Under the pieces are notes generated by a model. That model saw only the letters and a program-made list of their open reading frames with translations. It was not told the origin of the DNA and searched no databases. Made by a program: the position numbers and the translations under genes. A stretch of 64,000 bases of DNA from Telmatactis stephensoni (taxonomy: Eukaryota; Cnidaria; Anthozoa; Actiniaria; Isophelliidae): positions 322,691 to 386,690 of the forward strand of contig JALIZF010001530.1 in assembly GCA_029948255.1 (NCBI GenBank), read 5' to 3'. Position 1 is the stretch's first letter; each line of letters opens with the position of its first letter. Of this stretch, positions 12,701-20,264 are shown one piece after another.

Positions 12701-15700
12701 ATGTTGAGGTATATTCTCTTGTTTCAGTATCCATACGAAAAAGTGATGAAAAGTACCTCTCTGTTTTTTAGATATCTCCAGGTCATTGGTGTCTCTTCCG
12801 TTGCTATCACTTCGCACCTTTCATCATCTCCGAACATCTTCTTCAGTAGCAATTGCAATTTGGAGGCCATCTAGGTTCATCTTGTCAAAAATATATGCAG
12901 CTTTGTTGACTTCGGTGATCTTGATTTCCACTACTGCTTTAGTTTCCTTTTGTGTGTGCCCATAACCAACTTTATTGACAATGTCATTGTTAATAATGCC
13001 AAAAATTTCAATGGGAATATCCATCTCTACTTCCCCTCTCCATGGATTGCACATATTTGGCACTTTATGTAGCTTTCGCAGAATTTTAGAGTGCAGTTTC
13101 ATAAGAGTCCTTTCCACCATCGGATGGCTTTCAAGCAGTTTCTGCACATTTTGAAGTTTTTCTCGTGAATATTTCTCTTCAAGGACATCAATACACGCAT
13201 CGATCTCCCAAAAAAAACCGAGAAATATAGCCTAATTGCTGTGGGTCGTTAGTCTGCTCAAAATATTCGTGCTTCTTTCTGAGTAAAGTAGGTCTTAAAG
13301 ACACAGAAGGAGGATTTTCTCTGAAGAGAGCATCCGCCATCTTGGATTCCCCTCAGAGTTACCCATGATGCCGCGCGCTCCGTAAGTGGCCGAATTCCGG
13401 TAAGGACTGGCCCCAGCGTGGATTAGTTTTAGAATGTAAAACTTACCTTGTTTGCATCCCCCAGTATGAGAAAGCAGTGTGCTTTGGCACAAAATGTATA
13501 TCAAGGCTATGTTTTGCCTCCAAGGTTGACGTCTGATAAACAGGTGAAAGTCTGCTCACATCACTAAGCACTTGCTTTTTCAGGAGAAGTTCTTCTAGCT
13601 TAACTGCAGCAGGTGAACCTGTTTGTTAAATATCCCAAGCTACATCTTATTTACATCTTTAAGCATTTTGTTTTGAAAATGAGCAGCAATAATTTTTTAT
13701 CAAGTATAAAAACCTGAGGCAAAGCAGTGAATGTTTCCTACTTGATAAAACAATTAAATGCTGGAAGTCATTTTTAAAAGGCTTTACAAGCTCCAAGTCA
13801 AAAATACAGGTTAAATTTCATGTAAATTAGGATTAATCTTTATCAGATAAGATACTCATCATGCATGCATTGTTATCCTTATGAATTATCAACTTAGTTT
13901 TTGAACAGTATTCTCTAATACAGTCATCATTATTGTTTTTTTGTTTCTATTTATTGGTAGTAATTTCACATGTTTTTGTGCTTATTCAATTCTTACCTTT
14001 CTCTAACCAAAGTCTATCTCTGCTCTCTCCATGAAGTATGCCATGGCCACATTCAGGGTATAAAGCATTTCCCCCTCTGTGTATATTTTGTATGTGTAAT
14101 GGCAACATCTCCCATTTTGCTCTGATAAGATTGCCATTACCATCAGGAGTTGAAGCGGCGCACCAATACATATGGTTCAAGATAGACTGTTTCCATTCTC
14201 CAACATCACTGCAAACCTTCTGTTTTGCAATCTTGTCAATTTTTTTGCCAAGTCCTTAAGTGCAAATATTTGTATTAATTTCATTTTATAATACCTACCC
14301 CAGCATTTCTTTCCTAATACAAGAACAAATAAATACCTTTGGCAACATGCCATATGTCAGGTAAGTTAGTACGAACATAGTTTGACACTGATGAGCTTCT
14401 GTCAGTAATCAAAGTATCAATCGATAGGTCTGCAGTAGTAAGAAACTGCACGCTCCTCTTAAGCCCTTCCACCTCCATCCAGGAACTGTTCTTCACTTCA
14501 TTGCTCTAAGATCAGAAATGAGAATGTTTGGGGTTTTTTTTCTTTTCTTTTTTTCTATCTTTTTCTTTTCCTTCCTTCCTTCGTTCCTTCCTTCCTCCTT
14601 CCTTCCTTCCTTCCTTCCTTCCTTCCTTCCTTCCTTCCTTCCTTCCTTCCTTCCTTCCTTCCTTCCTTCCTTCCTTCCTTCCTTCCTTCCTTCCTTCCTT
14701 CCTTCCTTCCTTCCTTCTTTCTTTTTTAAAAACTTCTATTGAACCTACTTTCTTTTGTTAACACCAACATAGTTACCTGAACAAGTTGGAAATCAAGTAC
14801 TCTGTTAATGCTCTGCTCAATTACAGTGTAAGACCCAAATTTTGCACAGTGTCCAGGTGAGTCACACCTGCCGTCACCAGAAAGGGTGAGGGCTTTTCCA
14901 CTGTCATTCATCTGCTGCAACAGAGTTGCTTGTTCCTCTTTCCAGCACTGTATTATGGTTGGAGTGATGTATGTGGTTGTGTGACGGTAAAATGCAGATC
15001 TTGACACACAGGCCATATTCAAAAACTGAAACATTCTGAGGGTTTTTTCTGTGGGTAGACCTAGAAATAACAGCAACAATGTGTAGTTCCAAAAAATGTC
15101 CATACCCCACCAAGGAGGGAATTGTAAATGGACCCCACTAACCTCTGGAACTTCCATTTTTCTTCCATACAAACTCTGTAATTTTGTTCCTTCTCTGACC
15201 CCCCTCTCCTCCAGAATTTCTAATTCCCTCCACAGTGGGGTATGGATATTTTATGGTACTACACAATGTGTTAAAATAGATACTATACTAAACATTAAGT
15301 TCTAAAGAATTAAATAAATGATAATCCTAACTGTGTGCATAAATAATAATAATAATAATAATAATAATCATTTATATAGCGCCTATCCAAAATCTGCTCT
15401 AGGCGCTTTACAAAAACATATACTGAACATGCATGGTAGACTGTGAGCCTGACATTACCTGACATTACTATGGCTGCTGATAACAGAAGATTTCCCACTG
15501 GCATAAATTTCTGGTTCATCCACACCCTCTCATGCTTACAATGTTGGTCTTGACACTGTTGGGTGATTTTTATATATGTACCCTGCTTATCTGAAATAGT
15601 GCCTTCAGATGGGCTATTGCAAACTGGGCAAAACTTGAATAGTTCTAACAAAGCACTTTCAAACACTATGTATTTCCTCTCATTAGAGCGTTTTCCCGTA

Positions 15701-18700
15701 ACCTGCTTTTAAAATGCTAATGACTTTGTTATATGCTAATAAGCCTTGACTATGCTAATGTTGACAACGTCCGTTATGTTTTGTTGAAACATATTTTATT
15801 CAACCATAACTTAAGTTTACATCTACGTTTGCATGCTTTGTGCAACGTTTTTGGCATAACCTACAAAATGTGTCATTGAAATCAAAGGTCTAGATACTTT
15901 TTAGTCTTAGAGACGTAAAAAAAGTCTGACTCTACGCTCAGCAAGAAAAGCAGTAAGCTCGACACAAATGGGCAAGAGCCACCTTGGATGTCGCCAAATT
16001 TGTCCAACAGCATTATATGTTTTTATCTCTTTAAAAACGTGTTCGATTTTTATTCGACGCCTTGCCAGGGCCCTGTTAAATCTCCTAGCCCGCCTTCTCT
16101 CTCCAGGTTGAAGAAGACGAAGAAGTGCGTTGGTTCGCACGCACTGGAGTAAGGAGTGGACCGCCGTCTGGATAGGCCCTGTCAGCTAAAAGGTTAGCTC
16201 CAGGTGGGAGGTCTAATGGACGTCCAGGTCCAATCGGTGTCATCATTCGATATGATGCCGCATTATGTGTGGCACCCAAAAATCCCGCTTGCACAAATCT
16301 TAGATGTCCTTCATTGTCTATCACGAGTTGTGTATGCATGCAGTGATAGTGGCGATGACCACTGTAGAAAAGCCTTTGAGGTTCAGTTAGAGGACGATAA
16401 ATTTCATGTGGGCTGGCATCAATGGCACCAACCGAATTTGGAAATTCTGTCCAGTTTCCCATGAGGTCCCATAACACTTGTGTTGCAGAAGACCAGCTCT
16501 CTTCAGTAAAGCTTTCCAAAAATGGCACAAAAGCCAGCTTCTCCAAGTACAACAGGTATAATATTCTCCTGATAATTCCAATGAAGTATATTAAATGCGC
16601 ATACTCTTAACATTTGTCAATATTTTTCTCTTTTTATTTCCAAAAAGGTGCCAGTTGTGTTAGAAAGCGAGCTACTGTTGGCGAAAAGGAGAAAATCTTC
16701 GTTATGAAATGCTACAATGAATGTAACGGCGTTGAATGGGCTGATGTTTTAGTTCTTTGTAAGGAGAGGGTTATGAATGCAGGATTACCTGACCATGTGG
16801 TGCAACTTTATCTAGACAGCAACATGGATTCACGACTTATTTCAAGAATAAGAAATATCATGACGAAATCTCTACGTTTGCCACAGCCTGTGCCTACTAC
16901 ATCCAAAGCAATAAATACCAATATGGATCAGAGCAAGATGAAGTATGCTGAAAAGAAAACGCCCAGCGAGCGAAGACAGGAAGCAGTGAGAAACAAAATC
17001 AGCCAAAATTTTGTCACGCTTTCTGATGACAGCGACAGCGGATCTGAATCTACTGAAACCAAACTCAAAAAGAAGAGAAAAATTGATTGTCATAAAGATA
17101 CTCAGGAAGCGCACAAGAAACTTTGTGAGAGAGCCATGGAAACTATGGATAAAGTCGATTGTCTTTTAGATAAGGTGCAAAAACAACTAGACAAGAACGA
17201 CAAATAAAGCTCAGTAGAATGTAAACAAGCACGCATCATGCATCATAGTAGTAGAAACTATCAGCTACCAAAAAGGTAGCTATGGCTCTTAACTTTGTTT
17301 CAGTTGTGTATAATGCAGTTTCAGTTTTTGCATGTCTCTGTACTCATATTTCAAGATAAATAAGCATGTTATTTATTCTAGTAACCGAGATAATTCAGTG
17401 TAGTAGTCCTAAAAATGTGTAGATCTAAGTTTACACATTTTTAAAACTACTACACTGAATTATTAGACATTTGGTCACACCGAAAATAAAAATATTTCAC
17501 CAAAAATAAAAATATTTCAACACAAGTTGCAGAAAACAGTCTACTGGTTATTCCCGTTTGATAACTTATTTCGCCGTGTTGATATTGGTCTAATTAGCAT
17601 ATTATAAACTCATTATCATACTAAAAGTTGGTTACAGGAAAACGTTCTATTATGATATGATGCAGATCTAGAAAGAAAGCAACAGAAAACGTTATTAGGA
17701 CTAGTAATTATTTATGTAGAGGGGGACAAAAAATGAGGGAGAGGGGGGAGCATGGGTATTTTAAAGTTGGTAATGGAGGGGCATAATGTTTTTTGAAAAT
17801 AAGATATTGAATAAAGATGGGAACCAGAGGCCTTGTAGCTAGGACTACTCTTGCAGAAATTTTTTAGGACCCTTAATCTATATGGACTGCTTTTGAAGCA
17901 TTGCAGTGGGAGCATACATTGTGAAACACTACTTTTGAGTCCAAACTTACCCTTTTAACTCTGATTTTTCCTCCAAAGTCATTTCTTTGTCTGACATTTC
18001 CTCTTCCATATACAGCTCATCCTCAGAATCAGATGTCGAGGGAGAGTACATCTCATCTGAGATATTTTTATCTTCATCAGAGTCAGTTGAGCTAGATATA
18101 TGTAAGTCAAGTGGGGGGAGATCAGCAAGGTTACACTGCAAGCCAATTTCTTGTTTCTCAGTTGACGTTTGTGCAGCTAAAAATGTATTTATAATAAATT
18201 TATAATTATTTGAGGCCTTTTTTGGTCTTGAAACACAGGCATGCATTCATTATTGTATTTATATACTTACCCCTACTTCTTCTTTCAGTTCTTTTAAAAG
18301 ATTTTTGTGTAGCCTTGTTTGCCATTATTGGAGATAGGGTAGTGTTGGCTGAGTCTAATGGATTTGATAAATCTGGAGGATCAGCAGGTGATTGCAGCAT
18401 ATCAGGGCTGTCAGTTGGTGATTGACTTTTGACATTGAGAGAAAACTGAATCTCTGTCATAGTCTAAGAAAACATTTGAAGGGGTTAAAATTATTCTTAC
18501 TACCAGTTTTGAAATGAAAGGTCAACGTTTGTTTTTTGGCTGGTCCTTTATTTTGAGCAAAGAGGAACAGGCATTTAAATATCCTTCCTATACTCAGCTT
18601 TCCATGCCATTTTTCTCCCTCCTCCCTAATATTTCGGCCATTTCACCTTCATTACTTCTCATATTTGATTTCCTCCTCACTCCACAACCCTCCTCCCTAC

Positions 18701-19317
18701 TTTTTCGGGGGCCATTTATCCCTCCTCCGTAAACCGCACCCCTGTGCCGACCTTTGTCCCGCTTTAACGTTCAGACACATTGAACCGAATATGCACTGTT
18801 TAACAAATGCCAGCATTCACTGTTTTTTGCAAATATTTCGATATATTCGAATTACAAAACTTACCCGATGAGCGCAAAGTTTAGTGAGAGCGTTTCCTCT
18901 TCTTGGAGTTTCGTACGTATCCTTTGAACTACATGTTTTCTTTGAAGTACCTGACGTTGGCGTACCAAAAGATAGTTTATGAGCCTTCTGAAGTTGCTCA
19001 GGGTTTGGATTTGGCTGAATCGATGGAACTGCTCCTTTTCTTAAAACGAGTTTACTAGAAAAGCCGGCCAATTTAGCCCCATAACATTCGTAATCGCTTG
19101 GCAAGAAATGGTCACTGCATATGTGACCCGTTCCTCGTGTCCAACCTTTTTTATCACGCTTCGTAAGAACAAACTTATTCCATTGCTCGCACGAGTTTGG
19201 ATCCCTCGGAAACTGATGTAAACTAACACCGTCCTCATTTGTTTTGTCACAGAACATGACAACACATCGTTTGCCGGGCTTACGCTTTCGCTTTTGACCA
19301 GCAAGAGAGCTAGCCAT
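6557..19317 (-). CDS. THAP-domain Kolobok-like transposase gene (multi-exon, split by a Harbinger insertion)
   Basis: Reading leftward, exons are about 19317-18865 (THAP), 18466-18272, 18178-17951 (acidic), 17667-15459 (interrupted at 17649-15686), 15060-14777, 14505-14337, 14254-13997, 13618-13447, 6980-6849 and 6771-6557. Most borders are GT-AG and preserve frame. Key motifs in order are the C2CH THAP finger, a CPVC...HCKH zinc segment, GDGRCDSPGHCAKFGSYT with the first catalytic Asp, TDRSSSVSNY with the second, WHVAKG, YWCAAST, YPECGHG, FSYWGMQTR and ALHYNESADR. I recognise this as the Kolobok-type transposase pattern; the superfamily assignment is from memory. The protein would bind element ends through THAP and catalyse cut-and-paste at TTAA. 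It is disabled by the Harbinger insertion and a probable frameshift in the last exon. Confidence 0.75.
6849..6980 (-). CDS. Penultimate exon of the Kolobok-like transposase
   Basis: The acceptor TTTCAAG at 6981 joins the exon ending at 13447 across a codon: GMQT-R-LCLSALHYNESADR. It continues with MQAVDKDGKLCYSLKFPKAK. This follows the expected order for the end of the catalytic region. A TAA lies at 6845-6847; alternatively a GTAACA donor at 6848 leads to the exon at 6771. The 6.5 kb intron before it contains several later insertions. Confidence 0.65.
7462..7880 (+). CDS. Possible small two-exon gene, unknown
   Basis: ATG 7462 opens a frame to a clean donor AAAAG|GTAAG at 7579. The acceptor TTTTCAG at 7824 continues the same frame as ESYKDLEEEFVVSESERM and stops at 7878-7880. 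The two exons (118 and 56 nt) add to a whole number of codons, 57 residues, with a basic, aromatic first half and an acidic tail. A CpG-rich segment with AAGATGGCGG lies 125 bp upstream. I do not recognise the product. A chance match of splice signals is possible. Confidence 0.25.
7980..8070 (+). repeat. Partial copy of a TTAA MITE family
   Basis: TTAA followed by AGCCCCTAT and then TTTTTATTTTCAAACTAAGT, GAGAGCAT and AAGATCTTTTAAT matches the ends and interior of the complete MITE at 32216-32674. No opposite end was found nearby, so the copy is truncated or decayed. Confidence 0.6.
10456..10556 (+). repeat. Inverted duplicate of the 13.3 kb gene, first part
   Basis: The plus strand here (TCCTCCTTCTGTGTCTTT ... 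ATATTTTGAGCAGACTAA) is a diverged copy of the minus strand at about 13310-13210, the 5' coding part of the unrecognised gene at 12824-13340. The copy resumes at 12064 after a 1.5 kb insertion. It is non-functional. Confidence 0.7.
10582..12063. mobile_element. TIR element containing a LINE fragment
   Basis: The ends are inverted: TGCACTAGTCAGTTGTTCCC on the left and, read in reverse complement, TGCACTAGTCAGATGTTTCC on the right. They bracket a LINE reverse-transcriptase fragment and a poly-G run (about 12021-12037). The element interrupts a diverged gene copy. I could not define a target duplication, and the element has no transposase of its own, so it was non-autonomous. Confidence 0.55.
10760..11980 (+). 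CDS. 5'-truncated non-LTR retrotransposon reverse transcriptase
   Basis: About 400 uninterrupted residues contain the RT motif-B region (SGVKQGCKLAPTLFGIY) and the catalytic AQYADDIAIF. A thumb/C-terminal region follows with MVYGSETWTLY, RHLRSFLKIKW, LRWVGHVARL and KALLYGEL. That C-terminal pattern is common in RTE-type LINEs, although clade assignment needs a tree. The endonuclease and the N-terminal half of RT are missing, as expected from 5' truncation during target-primed reverse transcription. The frame is open farther upstream (to 10700), but no RT similarity is visible there. Absence of stops suggests a fairly young insertion. It lies within a TIR element inside a transposase intron. 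Confidence 0.8.
   Translation, partial: CKSIVILPVCIARLIIDGELSEPIKYNSGVKQGCKLAPTLFGIYAAVLIFLAFKNISPTYSINIRFRYDGDIFDLRRLKAKTKVVTSYIREAQYADDIAIFCNDATSLQHLLSSYNSLAQKMGLRINIKKMETMSIGEGADFHVNGEWLTKVDHFKYLGSYVSNDCKLDKEITVRIQAASSAVGRLRERVFHCREITTETKLKVYNQCVIPVMVYGSETWTLYRHQIKKLRTIQQRHLRSFLKIKWDDYITNDEVLDRAMAEDIENILIRNRLRWVGHVARLPDDRPTKALLYGELAQGSRKIGRPLLRYKDTLKDILKRGGALHTWRDAVMERPEWRKCIHDISKKIDTERKEENERKKVKRHEKRTKEFEQSRNCLQLKTKHTLTNIYYLLQLFLVIVITRFGS
12064..12345 (+). repeat. Inverted duplicate of the 13.3 kb gene, second part
   Basis: The plus strand contains AAGAGAAATATTCACAAGAA, CTGCGAAAGCTACAT and TTGACAAGATGAACCTAGAT, which align with the minus strand at about 13173-12865. Reading-frame similarity persists (VPNMCN, NKVGYG, ETKAAV) but indels and stops break it. 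Together with 10456-10556 it forms one decayed copy facing the better copy. Confidence 0.75.
12353..12587. mobile_element. 235-bp MITE
   Basis: The ends are inverted repeats of about 35 bp: TTGGGCTATTGCATTTTTTA on the left, and the same word with small differences in reverse complement on the right, each followed by ACACTCCCC. It is short and non-coding and lies between the two inverted gene copies, so it may form the spacer loop of that inverted duplication. Confidence 0.7.
12824..13340 (-). CDS. Unrecognised gene with ATGGCGG start, one homopolymer frameshift
   Basis: ATG 13340 (AAGATGGCGG context) opens MADALFRENPPSVSL and runs to YFEQTNDPQQLGYISRFF. A poly-A run on the plus strand at 13210-13217 then shifts the frame. 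With one base fewer, the reading continues WEIDACIDVLEEKY to a stop at 12824-12826, about 172 residues in all. Visible features are a basic/amphipathic middle (LMKLHSKILRKLHKVPNMCN) and VGYGHTQKETKAVVEIKI. I recognise no family. It sits inside the transposase intron on the same strand, 107 bp after the donor at 13447, with a GC-rich upstream. A broken inverted copy lies at 10456-12345. It could be a third element gene or a captured host sequence. Confidence 0.45.
13447..13618 (-). CDS. Kolobok-like transposase exon (WGMQT segment)
   Basis: Between the acceptor AACAAACAG and the donor AACAAG|GTAAGT the frame reads SPAAVKLEELLLKKQVLSDV, then SPVYQTSTLEAKHSLDIH and AFSYWGMQT. It links in phase to the exon at 13997-14254 and to the one at 6980. 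This is the conserved stretch just before the C-terminal region of the family. Confidence 0.75.
13997..14254 (-). CDS. Kolobok-like transposase exon (YWCAAST segment)
   Basis: The acceptor CACTTAAG and donor AAAG|GTAAGA bound a frame with LGKKIDKIAKQ, NHMYWCAASTPDGNGNLI, KWEMLPLHIQNIHR and ALYPECGHG. It joins WHVAKG of the preceding exon directly. The Cys/His-rich middle is typical of the insertion region of this transposase family. Confidence 0.75.
14337..14505 (-). CDS. Kolobok-like transposase exon (second catalytic Asp)
   Basis: The exon reads SNEVKNSSWMEVEGLKR, then IDTLITDRSSSVSNYVR and LPDIWHVAKG, flanked by acceptor GATCTTAG and donor CCAAAG|GTATTT. The Asp in TDR is the expected second catalytic residue. 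It lies just after the intron holding the CCTT microsatellite. Confidence 0.75.
14574..14716. repeat. (CCTT)n microsatellite
   Basis: More than 30 nearly pure CCTT/TTCC units lie in the intron between transposase exons 14505 and 14777. They create long Leu-Pro-Ser open frames on the plus strand that are artefacts. Confidence 0.95.
14777..15060 (-). CDS. Kolobok-like transposase exon (first catalytic Asp)
   Basis: The exon starts after TTTCTAG and ends at TTCAG|GTAACT. It reads GLPTEKTLRMFQFLNMACVS, a region with CWKEEQATLLQQM, then LSGDGRCDSPGHCAKFGSYT and INRVLDFQLVQ. GDGRCDSPG is the signature containing the first catalytic Asp. It joins the next exon as LVQ-SNEV, the usual family sequence. 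Confidence 0.8.
15341..15420 (-). repeat. LINE/SINE 3' tail with (ATT)n
   Basis: On the minus strand TGTAAAGCGCCTAG and AGGCGCTATATAAATG are followed by ATTATT repeats. This is the conserved 3' end seen in CR1/L2-type LINEs and SINEs that borrow it. It lies inside a transposase intron, with no coding part attached. Confidence 0.7.
15907..16606 (-). pseudogene. PIF/Harbinger transposase (HARBI1-like), frameshifted
   Basis: The catalytic region reads VGAIDASPHEIYRPL (first Asp), FYSGHRHYHCMHTQ, AGFLGATHNAASY and NLLADRAYPDGGPLLTPV (second Asp). After a one-base frame change near 16130 it continues FNRALARRRIKIEHVFKEIK (Glu). The DDE triad is thus present but in two frames. The reading starts downstream of an acceptor-like ATTATCAG near 16570 and lacks the usual N-terminal 120-150 residues with the helix-turn-helix. 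The product would cut and paste the element with the help of the plus-strand partner. The 5' end overlaps exon 1 of that partner in antisense. Confidence 0.85.
16522..17207 (+). CDS. Second protein of the Harbinger element, unrecognised
   Basis: Exon 1 is 16522-16555 (MAQKPASPSTTG) and exon 2 is 16648-17207, with a 92-bp GT-AG intron splicing in phase; the product is 197 residues. It starts with a basic segment (RKRATVGEKEKIFV), then a helical part containing NECNGVEWADVLVLCKER and YLDSNMDSRLISRIRNI. An acidic Ser-rich stretch (SDDSDSGSES), a basic KLKKKRKIDCH likely nuclear signal and a C-terminal coiled helix follow. Harbinger partners are usually Myb/SANT/MADF proteins that bring the transposase to DNA. 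I do not see those tryptophan patterns, so this may be a different partner. The frame is intact, unlike the transposase. Confidence 0.6.
17951..18466 (-). CDS. Linker exons of the Kolobok-like transposase
   Basis: Two exons are inferred, 18466-18272 (MTEIQFSLNVKSQSPTDSPD ... MANKATQKSFKRTERRSRG) and 18178-17951 (QTSTEKQEIGLQCNLADL ... STDSDEDKNISDEMYS ... EEEMSDKEMTLEEKSELKG), each ending at a GTAAGT donor. They are Ser/Pro- and acidic-rich, typical of the disordered linker between a THAP finger and a catalytic domain. Phases fit, but the acceptor of the first is less certain. Confidence 0.55.
18865..19317 (-). CDS. THAP zinc-finger exon of the transposase
   Basis: ATG 19317 starts MASSLAGQKRKRKPGKRC. 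The THAP C2CH pattern follows: C-x4-C (CVVMFC), LHQFPRDP, a Trp (EQWNKF), CSDHF, then LVLRKGAVPSIQ in place of the usual AVPTIF ending. THAP fingers bind transposon ends sequence-specifically. The exon ends at CATCGG|GTAAGT. The start is 342 bp from the right TIR, so the promoter must lie in that interval, which is CpG-containing and holds a TTTCTACAA triplet repeat. Confidence 0.85.
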
Positions 19318-19344
19318 TAGCACTGAACAGACGAAGTTATGTTA

Positions 19345-19395
19345 TGTCTTTAAAATGACATACAATTTTCTACAATTTTCTACAATTTTCCATTC
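19345..19395. repeat. Three tandem CTACAATTTT units
   Basis: CTACAATTTT recurs three times between the THAP start codon and the right TIR. It may be part of the transposase promoter or subterminal region; function is not evident. Confidence 0.6.
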
Positions 19396-19662
19396 ACTGA
19401 TGCCAATAAACGTGCCGTGAATTTCCCAGCTTTGCAATTGACTGCTCTGGATCAAATAACACACCTGTGACGTCACCGGTTGCGTGACAAATTTTCAGTT
19501 CATTTTCAGTCACGCCAAAAATATCTCCATTTCTGATTGCAAAATCGCTTTGCTAGAAAGTTTTTTAGGAATTTTTTCTGCTTCAGCATTACTATTTCTA
19601 GGACAAAGATTCAACAGCAATTGTCCAAAATAGGTAAAAAATTGCCGGGACGGGTCCTTTAA

Positions 19663-20037
19663 TGGAGTGTTTGTTTTTGGTAGAATGCCACGCTTCTAGA
19701 AATAAACGACCAGACCATTGTTGGCATTGGTCAACAATTTTCGCATTGTCAATGTCAAATTCATGATTTGTTTTCTTTGCATGTTCAGCAAAGAGTGAGT
19801 TGTTATCCCCAAGGAAAACAGCTCTTTTGTGTTCTTTCATTCTGGTTTGGCCCTGCTGGTTTGGCCCACTTAAACTTTCTCACAGTCTTTGCAGTGGATT
19901 TTGTAAACAACACCTGTGGATAACTGTTTCTCTGGTTTATCTTTCGGTTTCCGGAACATGGATCCAATCAATTTGATGGGTTTATGTGCTACCTTGACAT
20001 AACACTTTTAGTCCAGGAGCAAATGTCATGAATTAAA
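19663..20037 (-). pseudogene. Penelope-like element, GIY-YIG region (middle piece)
   Basis: Minus-strand frames give HKPIKLIGSMFRKPKDKPEK, STGVVYKIHCKDC (the GIY-YIG entry segment with its CCHH-type Cys pair), GQTRMKEHKRAV, NSLFAEHAKKTNHEFDIDNA and QQWSGRLFLEAWHSTKNKHS. Small frame changes and a stop are present. GIY-YIG endonuclease nicks DNA for PLE integration. The segment is cut on the left by the Kolobok TTAA and on the right by the CXC element, and it continues the RT piece at 29791-31885. Confidence 0.85.
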
Positions 20038-20264
20038 GTCCCGTGGGAATTTCAGGCTGCAAGCAAATAACCTATCTAAATGTGTTAAGGGGACCTTAAA
20101 TAACATAAAAAAAATTGGTGGCACTTCTGTAACTTGCACCGAGCGTTGTTAGGGGGATTTTTAAAAATCACATAAAATCCAAACATGGAAACGAGGCTGC
20201 GAATTAAAAGTGGTCATATCTTTCCACCATATCAACAATATTGCACCAAAATTACATAGATTAT

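Larger units (their letters stand above)
15686..17649. mobile_element. PIF/Harbinger DNA transposon, about 1.96 kb
   Basis: The flanks are TTA at 15683-15685 and 17650-17652 (a 3-bp TWA duplication). Inverted ends begin GAGCGTTTTCCCGTAACC on the left and, in reverse complement, GAACGTTTTCCTGTAACC on the right (with an extra TA outside); similarity extends weakly for about 60 bp. Inside are a minus-strand DDE transposase remnant and a plus-strand second protein. The two-gene layout is usual for PIF/Harbinger. It lies in a coding exon of the Kolobok-like transposase, so it is younger than that element. Confidence 0.85.
15459..17667 (-). pseudogene. Kolobok-like transposase exon split by Harbinger
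   Basis: The acceptor TTTCTTTCTAG at 17668 starts ASYHN. The exon is cut at 17650 and resumes at 15685 as NERKYIVFESALLELFKFCP, then CPVCNSPSEG, ITQQCQDQHCKHERVW and NLLLSAAIVMSG, ending at TCAG|GTAATG. Removing one copy of the 3-bp target duplication restores a continuous frame, so the Harbinger insertion is what inactivated this exon. The Cys/His pattern suggests a zinc-binding segment before the catalytic core. Confidence 0.8.
4984..19658 (-). mobile_element. Kolobok-like DNA transposon, 14.7 kb
   Basis: The ends are inverted copies of AGGACCCGTCCCGGCAAT (4984-5001 and 19641-19658), each flanked by TTAA (4980-4983 and 19659-19662). TTAA duplications and THAP-containing DDE transposases are hallmarks of the Kolobok superfamily. 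The target was a Penelope-like element: PLE coding sequence stops at one TTAA and resumes in frame at the other. Inside are a P2X7-ballast-domain gene starting 234 bp from the left end and a multi-exon THAP transposase gene starting 342 bp from the right end, converging toward 6 kb. Later insertions (Harbinger at 15686-17649, a TIR element plus LINE at 10582-12063, a MITE at 12353-12587) inflate its length. Strand is given for the transposase. Confidence 0.85.

Noticed and set aside
14518..14761. Leu-Pro-Ser-rich open frames
   Set aside because: Products of the (CCTT)n microsatellite in a transposase intron.
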